NCBI GenBank assembly: GCA_927441425.1 | Contig: CAKMKG010000006.1 | Span: 62,001 to 126,000 of the forward strand | DNA: 64,000 nucleotides | Direction of reading: 5' to 3' | Source of the DNA: an uncultured Bacillota bacterium | GTDB taxonomy: Bacteria > Bacillota > Clostridia > Peptostreptococcales > Anaerovoracaceae | In this document: positions 18,638-27,749 of the stretch, piece by piece | Position numbering within the stretch: the first letter of the stretch is position 1 | Layout of the letters: each line of letters begins with the position of its first letter | Translations under genes and position numbers: made by a program | The notes under the pieces: model-generated | The model's input: only the letters and a program-made list of their open reading frames with translations | Databases searched by the model: none | What the model was told of the DNA's origin: nothing

Positions 18638-18817
18638 AGATCCTGGAATGCTCGTTTAGGAATTATAATTCAACCTACATTTTGACCTTGGGAACTCGAG
18701 TTTCCCTGGCCTATGTCAAGCCTCCCACGAGAGGAAGACAGAAGCAGGAACAGAGTACCCCCCTATCTGTGATAGGGTGTGAATTATGACCCTGACGACA
18801 TGTTCGGGATTTTTTTT
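18638..18817 (+). ncRNA. ssrS: Probable 6S RNA (SsrS)
   Basis: About 180 bases with its own promoter and a terminal T tract, and no good reading frame. The two ends pair over ~16 positions (GATCCTGGAATGCTCGT at 18639-18655 with ACGACATGTTCGGGATT at 18795-18811), forming the closing stem. The 3' part, ACCCTGACGACATGTTCGGGA, closely resembles the E. coli 6S 3' strand as I remember it (CCTGCGGCGGCATCTCGGAGA). The inner region has further hairpins (GGGAA..TTCCC; CCTATC-TGT-GATAGG) and an unpaired AT-rich stretch suited to the open-promoter-mimic bubble. 6S binds housekeeping RNA polymerase. Placement before a folate gene recalls ssrS-ygfA of proteobacteria. Not verified by covariance. Confidence 0.6.
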
Positions 18818-18830
18818 ATGAGAATATGGG

Positions 18831-18855
18831 AAAGTGGCAAAGCCACTTTTTTTTT
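18831..18855 (+). terminator. Rho-independent terminator before fhs
   Basis: AAAGTGGC-AAA-GCCACTTT hairpin running into nine T; insulates the fhs region from the upstream RNA. Confidence 0.9.
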
Positions 18856-18933
18856 ATCTAAAATTCTGACAATTTGATAATTCTAGCTTGATTTTTGTTA
18901 CTCTTCGGGGTAGAATTTAGTTAAATTATGGAA

Positions 18934-18952
18934 TGCGAAATGCCGTTTCACA
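18934..18952 (+). promoter_or_regulatory. Candidate operator upstream of fhs
   Basis: An imperfect palindrome, TGCGAAA-TGCCG-TTTCACA (one mismatch), embedded in a direct repeat of AATGCGAAATG at 18932 and 18952. It lies 66 bases before the fhs ATG. Its GAAA..TTTC core is like many IclR-family sites, and an IclR gene lies within the cluster. The assignment is inference. Confidence 0.35.
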
Positions 18953-19017
18953 ATGCGAAATGAAAGTAAAAACGAATGGTATACCAATAGGGAATCTAGA
19001 ATACAAGGAGGAAAAAA

Positions 19018-20697
19018 ATGAGCTTTAAAAGTGATATCGAAATAGCACAGGAGGCATCACCGAAACCGATACAGGAGATTGCATCCAGTCTTTCAATCGA
19101 AGATGATTATTTGGAGTGTTATGGAAAGTATAAAGGAAAGATCGACTATAACATATTAGATAAATATGCCCACAAGGAAAATGGCAAATTGATCTTAGTA
19201 ACCGCAATCAATCCGACGCCGGCTGGTGAGGGAAAAACCACAACCACAGTTGGTCTTGGCGATGCGTTAAGCAAATTGGGGAAAAATACGGTTATTGCTT
19301 TGAGAGAGCCATCCCTGGGTCCTGTTTTTGGAGTAAAGGGCGGAGCTGCAGGAGGCGGATATGCGCAGGTAATACCCATGGAGGATATTAATCTGCACTT
19401 TACCGGAGATATCCATGCGGTTACTACGGCAAACAATCTGATCGCAGCATTACTGGATAATCATATTCAGCAGGGAAACCATCTTGGAATCGATACACGT
19501 AGAGTTATTTGGAGAAGATGTCTGGATATGAATGACCGACAACTAAGATTCATGGTAAACGGCCTTGGAGGAAAGCCAAACGGAACGCCGAGAGAAGACG
19601 GCTTTGATATCTCCGTTGCCTCTGAAATTATGGCAGTGCTCTGTCTTTCCAATGACCTTCATGATTTAAAAGAAAAGGTAGCAAGAATCATTTTAGCTTA
19701 CAGCTATGAAGGGGAGCCTATCTCGGTGGGGGATCTGAAGGCACAGGGTGCAGTGGCTGCATTATTGAAGGATGCCTTGAAACCAAACTTGGTTCAGACT
19801 TTGGAGCATACGCCTGCGTTTATCCACGGAGGCCCCTTTGCCAATATTGCCCATGGATGTAACAGTGTCATGGCGACAAAGATTGCCCTGAAGTTGGGTG
19901 ATTACGTAGTGACGGAAGCTGGATTCGGAGCAGATCTTGGAGCGGAGAAATTTCTTGATATCAAGTGCAGACTTAGCGGTCTGAAACCGAATGCAGTGGT
20001 TATCGTTGCAACGGCTAGAGCTTTAAAAGTCCATGGCGGTGTTTTAAAAACGGATACATTCAAGGAAAACATACCCGCACTGGAAAAGGGAATTGAAAAC
20101 CTGCTGAAGCATGTTGAGAATATCACCGGAGTTTTCGGGTTGCCGGCAGTCGTTGCAATTAACAAGTTCCCTACCGATACAGAAGCGGAATTAAATTATA
20201 TCGAAGACCGCTGCAGAGAGCTCGGGGTCAATGCAGTCCTTTCCGAGGTATGGGAAAAGGGCGGTGAAGGCGGAGCTGCGCTGGCAGAAGAGGTAATCAG
20301 AGTTATTGATAAGAATGAAAGTGATTTCAGGTTCTCCTATGATGTAAACCTGTCAATCAAAGATAAGATCGAGGCCATTGCAACCAAAATATACGGAGCA
20401 GATGGCGTGGATTATATCGGAAATTCATTGAGCCAGATTGCAGAAATCGAAAAAATCGGATACGGAAACCTTCCGATTTGTGTGGCGAAAACGCAATACT
20501 CTCTCAGCGATGACCCCAAAAAGCTGGGAAGACCTTCCGGCTTCAGAATTACGGTCAGAAATATAAAGCCATCCATCGGCGCTGGCTTTATCGTCGCAAT
20601 CACCGGAGATATTATGACGATGCCGGGTCTTCCAAAGACTCCCGCTGCGGAGTTGATCGACGTTGATAAAACAGGAAAAATATCAGGCTTATTTTAG
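19018..20697 (+). CDS. fhs: Formate-tetrahydrofolate ligase
   Basis: 559 residues, full length. Joins formate and THF with ATP to 10-formyl-THF, and is reversible with net ATP formation in purine- and amino-acid-fermenting Clostridia. The P-loop [11 protein letters not shown] is near residues 65-75. Strong ribosome binding site AAGGAGGAAAAAA. First gene of a co-directional cluster with fchA and folD. Its position beside a formate channel and behind a possible catabolic set suggests the ATP-forming direction, but the sequence cannot show direction. The stop is TAG and is in frame with fchA, nine bases further on, with no other stop between. Confidence 0.97.
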   Translation: MSFKSDIEIAQEASPKPIQEIASSLSIEDDYLECYGKYKGKIDYNILDKYAHKENGKLILVTAINPTPAGEGKTTTTVGLGDALSKLGKNTVIALREPSLGPVFGVKGGAAGGGYAQVIPMEDINLHFTGDIHAVTTANNLIAALLDNHIQQGNHLGIDTRRVIWRRCLDMNDRQLRFMVNGLGGKPNGTPREDGFDISVASEIMAVLCLSNDLHDLKEKVARIILAYSYEGEPISVGDLKAQGAVAALLKDALKPNLVQTLEHTPAFIHGGPFANIAHGCNSVMATKIALKLGDYVVTEAGFGADLGAEKFLDIKCRLSGLKPNAVVIVATARALKVHGGVLKTDTFKENIPALEKGIENLLKHVENITGVFGLPAVVAINKFPTDTEAELNYIEDRCRELGVNAVLSEVWEKGGEGGAALAEEVIRVIDKNESDFRFSYDVNLSIKDKIEAIATKIYGADGVDYIGNSLSQIAEIEKIGYGNLPICVAKTQYSLSDDPKKLGRPSGFRITVRNIKPSIGAGFIVAITGDIMTMPGLPKTPAAELIDVDKTGKISGLF

Positions 20698-20706
20698 GAG
20701 GTACCC

Positions 20707-21333
20707 ATGCTGGAATTGAGTTGCTTAAAATTTATAGATGAATTGTCTTCAAAGAATCCGGTACCAGGTGGCGGTGGCGCTGCCGCGTTGGTGGGTTCAA
20801 TCGGAGTTGCGTTGGGTTGTATGGTTGGAAATCTCACTGTTGGAAAGAAAAAATACGCGGATGTCGAAGAAGAGGTTCAAATTTTGCTGAAAAAATCAGA
20901 GGCGTTGATCATGCGGCTAAATCAGCTGGTACAGAAGGATGCGGCCGTTTTTGAACCTCTGGCAAAGGCTTACGGCATGCCCATAGATACCGAGGAACAA
21001 AGAACGGAAAAAGATCGTGTGCTGCAGGAATCGCTGGTGCAGGCAACGAAGGTGCCTCTGGCAATTGCGGAATGCAGTCTGGAGGGAATCCGTCTTCTTG
21101 ATCAATATGCAAGAAAAGGGAGCAGAATTGCAGTCAGCGATGCCGGTGTGGGCGTTATTTTCTGCAAAGCTGCGATACAAGGATCGAAGCTGAACGTCCT
21201 AATCAATTTAAAGCTCATGAAGGATGAAAAATTAAAAAAAGAACTGAATGATAAAATGACTGCTATTGAAGCGGAAGGGCTAAAGCTGGCGGATCAGATC
21301 TATCAATATGTGGAGGATCAGTTATGCTGCTGA
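20707..21333 (+). CDS. fchA: Methenyl-THF cyclohydrolase (FchA, FTCD-C family)
   Basis: 208 residues matching the cyclodeaminase/cyclohydrolase domain. The N-terminal NPVPGGGGAAALVGSIG motif is diagnostic; the rest is an all-helical bundle. In Clostridia the stand-alone domain hydrolyses 5,10-methenyl-THF to 10-formyl-THF, or deaminates formimino-THF. Between fhs and folD the cyclohydrolase role is most likely; a formimino role remains possible because no formiminotransferase partner is present. GGAGGTACCC precedes the ATG. The 3' end overlaps folD by 10 bases. Confidence 0.92.
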   Translation: MLELSCLKFIDELSSKNPVPGGGGAAALVGSIGVALGCMVGNLTVGKKKYADVEEEVQILLKKSEALIMRLNQLVQKDAAVFEPLAKAYGMPIDTEEQRTEKDRVLQESLVQATKVPLAIAECSLEGIRLLDQYARKGSRIAVSDAGVGVIFCKAAIQGSKLNVLINLKLMKDEKLKKELNDKMTAIEAEGLKLADQIYQYVEDQLCC

Positions 21334-22175
21334 AGGGAAAACCTGTTGCTGACAGAATAAAAGAAGAGATCATCAAAACGGTAGCGGAATGCAGGAACTA
21401 CGGAGCGCCTATCCCCAAGTTGGCAATCCTGCGCGTTGGAGAACGATCCGATGACGTGGCATATGAGTCAAGGGTGCTGAAAAATTGTTCGGAGCTGGGA
21501 ATCGAGGCAGAGGTTGTTGCGGTTGACAATAATATCTGTATGGTAGACTTCATGGCAGTGCTGGACCGTCTCAACGAAGACCCCAAAACCCATGGAATCC
21601 TAATATTCAGGCCATTGCCGCAGCAATTGGACATGGAAGTGGTCAGCCGTGGGATCAAGCCGGAAAAGGATATCGACTGTATGAGTCCGGTCAATGCAGA
21701 GAAGTTATTTACAGGAGATATAAGCGGGATCCCGCCCTGTACTCCGGAAGCGGTCATTGAGATGTTAAAGCATTACCAATATGAATTGTCCGGTAAAAAC
21801 GTAGTGATCGTGAATCGGAGCATGGTATTGGGGAAGCCGCTTGCTATGTTATTTCTTGCAGAAAATGCAACCGTAACAATTTGCCATTCAAAGACGAAAA
21901 ATCTGCCGCAGGTAACCTCAAGTGCAGATATCGTCATAACAGGCGCCGGAAAAAGTAAATTCTTCGGCACAGATTATTTCAACAAAGATTCGGTGATTAT
22001 TGATGTCGGCATCAATATGGTTGATGGCAGTTTGTGCGGCGATGTCGATTTTGAGGAGGTTTCAGAATCCGTTGCTGCGATTTCTCCCGTACCCGGGGGT
22101 GTCGGTACGGTAACCTCGATGCTTTTACTGAGCCATGTGATCAAGGCGATGAAGCTGCAGCAGAGAATGAAATAG
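21324..22175 (+). CDS. folD: Methylene-THF dehydrogenase / methenyl-THF cyclohydrolase
   Basis: 283 residues, typical FolD length. It interconverts 5,10-methylene- and 5,10-methenyl-THF with NAD(P). Recognised motifs are ESRVLKNC near residue 50 (YxxxK-type catalytic segment, here Tyr-Glu-Ser-Arg-Val-Leu-Lys), the DIDCMSPVN loop, VVIVNRSMVLGKPLAMLF (Rossmann segment, with NR in place of the common GRS), and PVPGGVGTVTSMLL at the C terminus. It overlaps fchA, implying translational coupling. FchA plus FolD gives two potential cyclohydrolases, as in acetogens. Confidence 0.95.
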   Translation: MLLKGKPVADRIKEEIIKTVAECRNYGAPIPKLAILRVGERSDDVAYESRVLKNCSELGIEAEVVAVDNNICMVDFMAVLDRLNEDPKTHGILIFRPLPQQLDMEVVSRGIKPEKDIDCMSPVNAEKLFTGDISGIPPCTPEAVIEMLKHYQYELSGKNVVIVNRSMVLGKPLAMLFLAENATVTICHSKTKNLPQVTSSADIVITGAGKSKFFGTDYFNKDSVIIDVGINMVDGSLCGDVDFEEVSESVAAISPVPGGVGTVTSMLLLSHVIKAMKLQQRMK

Positions 22176-22222
22176 TATTCCCGATCAAAACATAAAAATC
22201 GTACTTGTAGTGAGGTCACACA

Positions 22223-23056
22223 ATGGAAAAGAAACCTTTAAAGCCATCCGAAATTACTGATTTTACCATTGCCGCAGCACAAGAAAAAGCGAATGGCAGC
22301 TTTCAAAAATTACTGGTGCTGGGTATATTAGCAGGCGCGTTTATTGCATTTGCGGCAGAAGGGTCTAATATGGCGGCCTTCAACCTCTTCGCAGAACCGA
22401 CAACCTTCGGATTAGGCAAAGCTCTGGCCGGAGTGGTGTTCGGAACAGGCCTGATGCTGGTTGTACTGGCAGGAGGAGAGCTTTTTACCGGAAATACAAT
22501 GATGCTTGCAGCGGTCTTAGATAAAAAAATTACAGTCAGTAAAATGCTTAGAAATTGGATCATTGTTTTCATTGGAAATTTTCTCGGCTCCTTACTGATT
22601 GCCTACATGATGGTTCATTCCGGACTCTTTGGAAGCGGTGCAGATCTGCTTGGAGCAGTCACAGTTAAAATTGCGGTATACAAGGTTAATCTTGATTTTT
22701 TAGAGGCCTTTTACCTTGGAATCATGTGCAACTGGCTTGTTTGCCTGGCGGTTTGGATTGCCTCAGGGGCGGAATCAATGGTAGGAAAGATTTTTTCCAT
22801 CTTTTTTCCGATCTGGTTATTTATAACATCCGGATTTGAGCATAGCATAGCAAATATGTATTACATACCAGCGGGAATTATGGCAAAAGCCAATGGATCC
22901 TTTGCAGAACTCACCAATTTGTCACAGGAGGCGATGAATTCTCTGACCTGGAGCAGCTTTGCGATACACAATTTAATTCCCGTTACCCTTGGAAATATCG
23001 TAGGCGGAGGGATCTTTGTCGGCATGGCCTATTGGTATGTATACAAAAAGGCATAG
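22223..23056 (+). CDS. Formate/nitrite transporter (FNT) family channel
   Basis: 277 residues with six transmembrane helices. FNT features seen are AGAFIAFAAEGSN in helix 1, GGELFTGNTMM (the Omega-loop region), and CNWLVCLAVWIA in helix 4-5. FocA-like channels move formate across the membrane as pentamers. Beside fhs-fchA-folD, formate is much the likeliest substrate; nitrite or hydrosulfide are alternatives within the family. The stop is TAG, in frame with the IclR gene 51 bases downstream and with no intervening stop. Confidence 0.9.
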   Translation: MEKKPLKPSEITDFTIAAAQEKANGSFQKLLVLGILAGAFIAFAAEGSNMAAFNLFAEPTTFGLGKALAGVVFGTGLMLVVLAGGELFTGNTMMLAAVLDKKITVSKMLRNWIIVFIGNFLGSLLIAYMMVHSGLFGSGADLLGAVTVKIAVYKVNLDFLEAFYLGIMCNWLVCLAVWIASGAESMVGKIFSIFFPIWLFITSGFEHSIANMYYIPAGIMAKANGSFAELTNLSQEAMNSLTWSSFAIHNLIPVTLGNIVGGGIFVGMAYWYVYKKA

Positions 23057-23107
23057 CTTTGCTTAAACCAATCTGACCAATATTTAATTACCCATTGGAG
23101 GGATCGT

Positions 23108-23896
23108 ATGCCAGGACATGGTACAGATGAAAAATCAAATAATGTCAAATCCGTAATGAAAGCGTTACTAATTATGGAGGAGCTGGATAAATCAGGAGAG
23201 CTGAGCATTGGAGACTTAAGTGAAAGAATGCTTATGGATAAAGCAACGGTGCACCGCTTGATCAATACGATCAAGGATGCAGGCTATGTAAATCAGAACC
23301 CTGATAATAAAAGGTATTCTAACAGTCTGAAGCTCCTGGCAATGGGAAACCGGGTCATGGAAAAATCAGGAGTCAAGCACATTGCAAGACCTTATGTGGA
23401 AGAGCTTGCAAGAAAAACCGGTGAAACGATCAATCTGGGAATTCGCGTTGGAAATAAAATTATTTATGTCGATAAGCTGGAGAGCAGCTCCACAATTAAG
23501 GTCGGCTTGGGCATTGGGGTCAGTGTCCCAAGTTATTGTTCCGGACTAGGCAAAGCAATCCTTGCATTTACGCCGGAGCCTGAACTTAAGGAGATCATAG
23601 ACAGTATTACCTTTGAAGGATTTACAGATCATTCTATCATTGATAGTGGGCTCTTCATGAAGGAACTGGAGAAAATCAAGCAAAAGGGATATTCTGTGGA
23701 TGATGAGGAATATGTTGATGGACTGATCTGCTTCGGAGCACCAATTTTTGACTTTCACGGAAAGCCGATTGCAGCCATCAGTGTATCCTGCCCAAAATAC
23801 AGGTATGATGAGGAAAAACACCTGCACTTATACACCGGACTTGCAGTAGAGGCTGCAGGGAGCATATCAAACAGGATGGGATACAAATCAGAGTAA
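23108..23896 (+). CDS. IclR-family transcriptional regulator
   Basis: 262 residues: N-terminal winged helix-turn-helix (SIGDLSERMLMDKATVHRLI) and a C-terminal GAF-like effector domain (VGLGIGVSVPSYCSGLGKAILA; GFTDHSI; GAPIFDFHGKPIAAISVS). IclR proteins usually regulate neighbouring catabolic genes in response to a small acid, which supports a catabolic rather than biosynthetic reading of the cluster. GGAGGGATCGT precedes the ATG. Candidate targets are the palindromes upstream of fhs and panB. The effector is unknown. Confidence 0.92.
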   Translation: MPGHGTDEKSNNVKSVMKALLIMEELDKSGELSIGDLSERMLMDKATVHRLINTIKDAGYVNQNPDNKRYSNSLKLLAMGNRVMEKSGVKHIARPYVEELARKTGETINLGIRVGNKIIYVDKLESSSTIKVGLGIGVSVPSYCSGLGKAILAFTPEPELKEIIDSITFEGFTDHSIIDSGLFMKELEKIKQKGYSVDDEEYVDGLICFGAPIFDFHGKPIAAISVSCPKYRYDEEKHLHLYTGLAVEAAGSISNRMGYKSE

Positions 23897-23945
23897 AGGG
23901 CGCGTTATCAAGCTGTTTAACAATTTACAAATTAATTAAATATTT

Positions 23946-23959
23946 GCGGAGAAGTCCGC
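23946..23959 (+). promoter_or_regulatory. Inverted repeat upstream of panB
   Basis: GCGGA-GAAG-TCCGC, flanked by ATTTG and CAAAT at wider spacing, in the 86-base gap between the IclR gene and panB. It could be the IclR operator or an mRNA hairpin just before the panB ribosome binding site (ATGGAGG). Confidence 0.35.
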
Positions 23960-23982
23960 GGAAACAAATGGAGGAAAATAAA

Positions 23983-24813
23983 ATGGCAAAAATCACAACG
24001 TTAAAATTACAGGAAATGAAGGAAAAAGGCGAAAGGATCAGTATGACCACTGCCTATGATTATCCCACTGCAGTCTTAGTAGAAAAGGCGGGCATCGAGA
24101 TTATTCTTGTCGGAGATTCCCTCATGATGACCGTGCTGGGAGATGATTCTACAGTAGCATGCACCATGGACCAGATGCTCCATCATATCAAACCGGTTGT
24201 AAAAGGGGCACCTTCCCCACATATCGTTGGAGATATGCCGTTTGGTTCTTATAATGTATCAAAGGAACAGGCTATTATCAATGCAACAAGATTGCTCCAG
24301 GAAGGCAGATGTGATTCCATCAAATTGGAAGGCGGAATGGAAGTAGCGGATACGGTAAAAGCGATTGTGGATGCGGGAATTCCGGTTATGGGCCATATAG
24401 GACTGACTCCGCAAACCGTATCGAAACTTGGCGGATTCAAAATCCAGGGAAAGGGAGATGCAGCGAAGAAGGTATTGGACGATGCTTTGGCATTACAAGC
24501 AGCCGGCGCCTTCGCCATCGTACTAGAATGTATCCCTGAAGATCTAGGTAAATTGATTACAGAAAAATTGACCATACCGACAATCGGGATAGGCGGAGGA
24601 AGATATACCGATGGACAGGTGCTGGTTTTCCATGATATGGTTGGTCTCTTTGAAAAATTTGTACCGAAGTTTGTAAAACAATATCTGAATCTGAGCCCGG
24701 AAATTGTAAAGGCACTTGAGAAATTTAAAGAAGAAGTAAAATGCGGCGAATTTCCGGAAGCACAGCATACCTTCGGCGGAGTATCGGAAGAGGAATTAAA
24801 AAGACTTTACTAA
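23983..24813 (+). CDS. panB: 3-methyl-2-oxobutanoate hydroxymethyltransferase
   Basis: 276 residues, standard PanB size. The TIM-barrel motifs are intact: TAYDYPTAVLVEKAG, VGDSLMM (Mg-binding Asp-Ser), VGDMPFGSY (Asp), KLEGG (Glu) and GHIGLTPQ. PanB transfers a hydroxymethyl group from methylene-THF to 2-oxoisovalerate, giving ketopantoate; the reaction is reversible. I start at the ATG eight bases after GGAGG; the frame is open further upstream but the ribosome binding site is inside it. No panC or panD is nearby, and the neighbours instead consume both products of the reverse reaction. Confidence 0.93.
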   Translation: MAKITTLKLQEMKEKGERISMTTAYDYPTAVLVEKAGIEIILVGDSLMMTVLGDDSTVACTMDQMLHHIKPVVKGAPSPHIVGDMPFGSYNVSKEQAIINATRLLQEGRCDSIKLEGGMEVADTVKAIVDAGIPVMGHIGLTPQTVSKLGGFKIQGKGDAAKKVLDDALALQAAGAFAIVLECIPEDLGKLITEKLTIPTIGIGGGRYTDGQVLVFHDMVGLFEKFVPKFVKQYLNLSPEIVKALEKFKEEVKCGEFPEAQHTFGGVSEEELKRLY

Positions 24814-24845
24814 TACCTTCCGGATGGAAAAAAGAGGTGAAAAAA

Positions 24846-25766
24846 ATGAAAATTGCCATCGTCGGAGCGGGTGCCATGGGCTGTCTGTATGGGGCAAAGC
24901 TTTCTGCCAATCCGTCAAATGAGGTATATCTCATTGATGTTTGGAAGGAACACATCGATATGGTCAACGAAAAAGGACTCACGATGGAAGAGGAAGGAGC
25001 ACTCATACAGTATCATGCGCTGAAGGGGGCTTCAGAAGCAGAGCAGGTTGGACCCTGTGACCTTGCTATCGTTTTTGTCAAATCAACCCTAACCAGTAAG
25101 GCTGTTCGGGATAATAAAGCTGTTTTTGGACAGGAAACCATTGCCTTGACACTGCAGAACGGATTGGGAAACATTGATCTGATTCGTGCTGAAATCGGTG
25201 ACAACAATGTCATTGCTGGAACCACAGCCCATGGGGCAACGATGCTTGGGCCCGGAAGGATGAAGCACGCAGGGAGCGGCAAGACAATCATCGGAGAATT
25301 GGACGGTAGACAGTCCGACCGCCTGGAAAGAATCGCGCAGGTCTTGCGGGAAGCAGGCTTGGAAACGGAAATCTCCAATAACGTACTGGGACTGGTCTGG
25401 GATAAACTGATGGTAAATGTGGGGATCAATGCCCTTACCGGAATAACAAAGCTACAGAACGGAGAACTGCTGCGTCATCCGGAAATCGAAGCGCTGCTTG
25501 AAGCCGCGGTTAGGGAAGCACACGCCGTCGCACGGGCAAAGGGAATCAGATTAAGCTATGATGATCCCGTAAGCCATACAAAGGATGTGTGCAGGGCAAC
25601 GGCGGCTAACAAATCCTCCATGCTGCAGGATATCCTAAACCATAAACAGACAGAAATTGCTATGATCAATGGAGCCATTGTACGGGAAGGTGCTGCGGCA
25701 GGGATTGACGTGACCGTTAATCTGGTACTGACGAATTTGATTCAATTTATGCAAAAATCAGAGTAG
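24846..25766 (+). CDS. panE: 2-dehydropantoate 2-reductase (PanE/ApbA)
   Basis: 306 residues. N-terminal Rossmann motif VGAGAMGCLYGAKL, central TLQNGLGN loop, and the C-terminal helical domain with WDKLMVNVGINALTGIT, which holds the catalytic Lys and Asn. It interconverts ketopantoate and D-pantoate with NAD(P)H. Related members act on other branched 2-oxoacids. AGAGGTGAAAAA precedes the chosen ATG; the frame is open into panB but lacks a better start. The stop is TAG, in frame with the following M20 gene across 14 sense codons. Confidence 0.9.
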   Translation: MKIAIVGAGAMGCLYGAKLSANPSNEVYLIDVWKEHIDMVNEKGLTMEEEGALIQYHALKGASEAEQVGPCDLAIVFVKSTLTSKAVRDNKAVFGQETIALTLQNGLGNIDLIRAEIGDNNVIAGTTAHGATMLGPGRMKHAGSGKTIIGELDGRQSDRLERIAQVLREAGLETEISNNVLGLVWDKLMVNVGINALTGITKLQNGELLRHPEIEALLEAAVREAHAVARAKGIRLSYDDPVSHTKDVCRATAANKSSMLQDILNHKQTEIAMINGAIVREGAAAGIDVTVNLVLTNLIQFMQKSE

Positions 25767-25808
25767 CGAACACTTTTAATATCGTCGAAGAAAGAAAGGA
25801 GCCGTACA

Positions 25809-27032
25809 GTGAAAAGCTATAAACACATCGCGGACTACGTAAAATCAGACGAGTTAATCCAATTTACGCAAGAAATTGTTAGAATAAAGAGCGTATTCGA
25901 TCCGGAAAAGTTCGGAGCCAACGAAGAAGCGGTTGCAAATTATATTGCGAACTATTTAAGGCAAGAAGGCTTTGAAGTACATATCGAGAATGTCGTTCCC
26001 GGAAGACCCAATGTCATTGCTTTTTTAAGGGGGAAAGAACCCGGGAAAACCATTTTGTTTGAGGGACACACGGATGTAGTCACCGCCGGAGATATGGATC
26101 AATGGAACTATGATCCCTTTGGTGCAGAAATCGTTGGCGATAGGATGTACGGAAGAGGTACCTGTGATACAAAAGGAAACGTTGCCGCTGCTATTTTTGC
26201 AGCCAAAGCGGTAAAAGATTCCGGTGAAGAGTTCAAAGGCAATATCCTATTATGCATCCCCTGTGATGAAGAAGGAATGATGATCGGTATCAAAGACTTC
26301 ATTCGTCGGGGATGGGCAGACCATGTTGATGCTGCGGTGATTTGCGAGCCGGAGGAAAACCATATCTGCATTTTCTCAAAGGGAGCAATGAGAGCAGAGG
26401 TAAGGGTCTACGGTAAGCAGAGCCATGGTGCCATGCCTCTGACTGGGATCAACCCCAATTGGAGACTGGCCAAAATCATTTGCGAACTGGAAAAATTGGA
26501 ACAAGCTGAAAAGGATCGTTTGGGCTGTCATGAATACCTGAAATGGCCCAGCATTACCCCGACGATTATCACTTCTCCGGCAAAGGGAGAAGCACAGATC
26601 AACGTGGTTCCCGGCGAAGCATTTATGACGCTGGACATCCGGACGGTACCGGGACAGAATCACAATGAATTAAAACAGAGAATTTTGGAGATCTATGAAA
26701 AATTGGGAGCAGCAGATCCTGATTTCAGGGCAACCTTAAAAATTATAGAGGAGAGACCATGGACTTCAACGCCAAAGGATGCAGTCATTACAAAGGTCGT
26801 GTACAAGGCAGTGGAAGAGGTAACCGGAAAAAAACCGGTTTGGCAGGGCGTGCCCGGTGCAACAGACGGAACCTTCCTCCATGCCCTTAAGGGAATTCCG
26901 GTTATCGTCATCGGAGCAGGGGATACCTATATCCCGCATCATGCCGACGAATATGTGGATATACCGGAATTGATTGAAACTGCAAAGATCTATGCGTTGA
27001 CATCCATGTACTTTTTGAATGATGCGTTTTAA
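25809..27032 (+). CDS. M20 family metallo-amidohydrolase (ArgE/DapE-like)
   Basis: 407 residues with the two-zinc M20 core: FEGHTDVV (His and catalytic Asp), RGTCDTKGN (bridging Asp), CDEEGM (general-base Glu plus Glu ligand), CEPE, and a C-terminal PHHADEYV His ligand. The lid/dimer domain lies around residues 190-300. M20 enzymes cleave amide bonds of N-acyl amino acids and small peptides. Directly after panB-panE, the amide of pantothenate (pantoyl-beta-alanine) or a related pantoyl amide is a tempting substrate, but that is inference. GTG start after AAAGGAGCCGTACA. Confidence 0.88.
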   Translation: MKSYKHIADYVKSDELIQFTQEIVRIKSVFDPEKFGANEEAVANYIANYLRQEGFEVHIENVVPGRPNVIAFLRGKEPGKTILFEGHTDVVTAGDMDQWNYDPFGAEIVGDRMYGRGTCDTKGNVAAAIFAAKAVKDSGEEFKGNILLCIPCDEEGMMIGIKDFIRRGWADHVDAAVICEPEENHICIFSKGAMRAEVRVYGKQSHGAMPLTGINPNWRLAKIICELEKLEQAEKDRLGCHEYLKWPSITPTIITSPAKGEAQINVVPGEAFMTLDIRTVPGQNHNELKQRILEIYEKLGAADPDFRATLKIIEERPWTSTPKDAVITKVVYKAVEEVTGKKPVWQGVPGATDGTFLHALKGIPVIVIGAGDTYIPHHADEYVDIPELIETAKIYALTSMYFLNDAF

Positions 27033-27717
27033 CGACAAAAGAATCAGAGTTATTGTCGGCCATTACGGAAGCGGAAAAACCGAATTTGCTGTAAATTATG
27101 CCTTTCAACTGGCAGATCAGGGCAAAAAAACAGCGCTTGTTGACCTTGATATTGCAAATCCATATTTCAGAAGCAGAGAAAGACAGCAGCAGCTTGAGGA
27201 GAAGGGCATACATGTTTACAGCAATACCTTCGGCTATGATATTACTGCGGACCTTCCTGCAATCACCGCAAGGATCAAAGCACCGTTGGAGGATGAGACG
27301 TGCCATACAGTCGTTGATGCCGGCGGGGATGATCTGGGTGCAAGGATTCTGATCCAGTTTGAGAAATACTGGAAGATTGCTGATTGTGATCTGTTTTGTG
27401 TGGTGAATGCGAACAGACCGGAAACCGATACAGTGGACGGTGCCTTGAGCCATATCAATAGGATCGAACAGGAAACGAAGCTGAAGATAACAGGTTTGAT
27501 CAACAATACTCATCTCATGAAGGAAACGACAACGGAAGATATCATGAAGGGCTATCGGCTTTGCAGCGAGTTATCAGAAATACTGGAAACCCCATTGAAA
27601 TATAACTGCTGTATGGAAGAATTGCAGGATATGCTTCAATTAAAAACAAAGAATATTGAGGACTTTCACCTATTCAAGATGAAACGATACATGAGAAGCA
27701 GCTGGCTTGACCGGTAA
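27019..27717 (+). CDS. P-loop (SIMIBI-type) ATP-binding protein linked to VOR genes
   Basis: 232 residues with a Walker A GHYGSGKTE at residue ~14, Walker-B-like TALVDLDIANPYF, and a VDAGGDDLGAR stretch. The fold is MinD/CobQ-like, with no membrane-targeting helix evident. The gene overlaps the M20 gene by 14 bases and precedes the oxidoreductase subunits by 32, so translation is coupled to both sides. I do not recognise a defined function. A role in assembly or metal/cofactor insertion for the Fe-S oxidoreductase is possible. Start may be either of two consecutive ATG codons. Confidence 0.7.
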   Translation: MMRFNDKRIRVIVGHYGSGKTEFAVNYAFQLADQGKKTALVDLDIANPYFRSRERQQQLEEKGIHVYSNTFGYDITADLPAITARIKAPLEDETCHTVVDAGGDDLGARILIQFEKYWKIADCDLFCVVNANRPETDTVDGALSHINRIEQETKLKITGLINNTHLMKETTTEDIMKGYRLCSELSEILETPLKYNCCMEELQDMLQLKTKNIEDFHLFKMKRYMRSSWLDR

Positions 27718-27749
27718 GCAACCATCTGAGTGAAAGGATGTTTTGATCA

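Noticed and set aside
18638-18817. ZTP (pfl) or tetrahydrofolate riboswitch controlling fhs
   Set aside because: The conserved cores of those riboswitches are not visible, and terminators separate the structure from fhs; the end-to-end pairing fits 6S RNA better.
23983-25766. Ordinary pantothenate biosynthesis operon
   Set aside because: panC and panD are absent, an IclR regulator and amidohydrolase are present, and VOR removes the PanB substrate; biosynthesis is still possible but explains less of the cluster.
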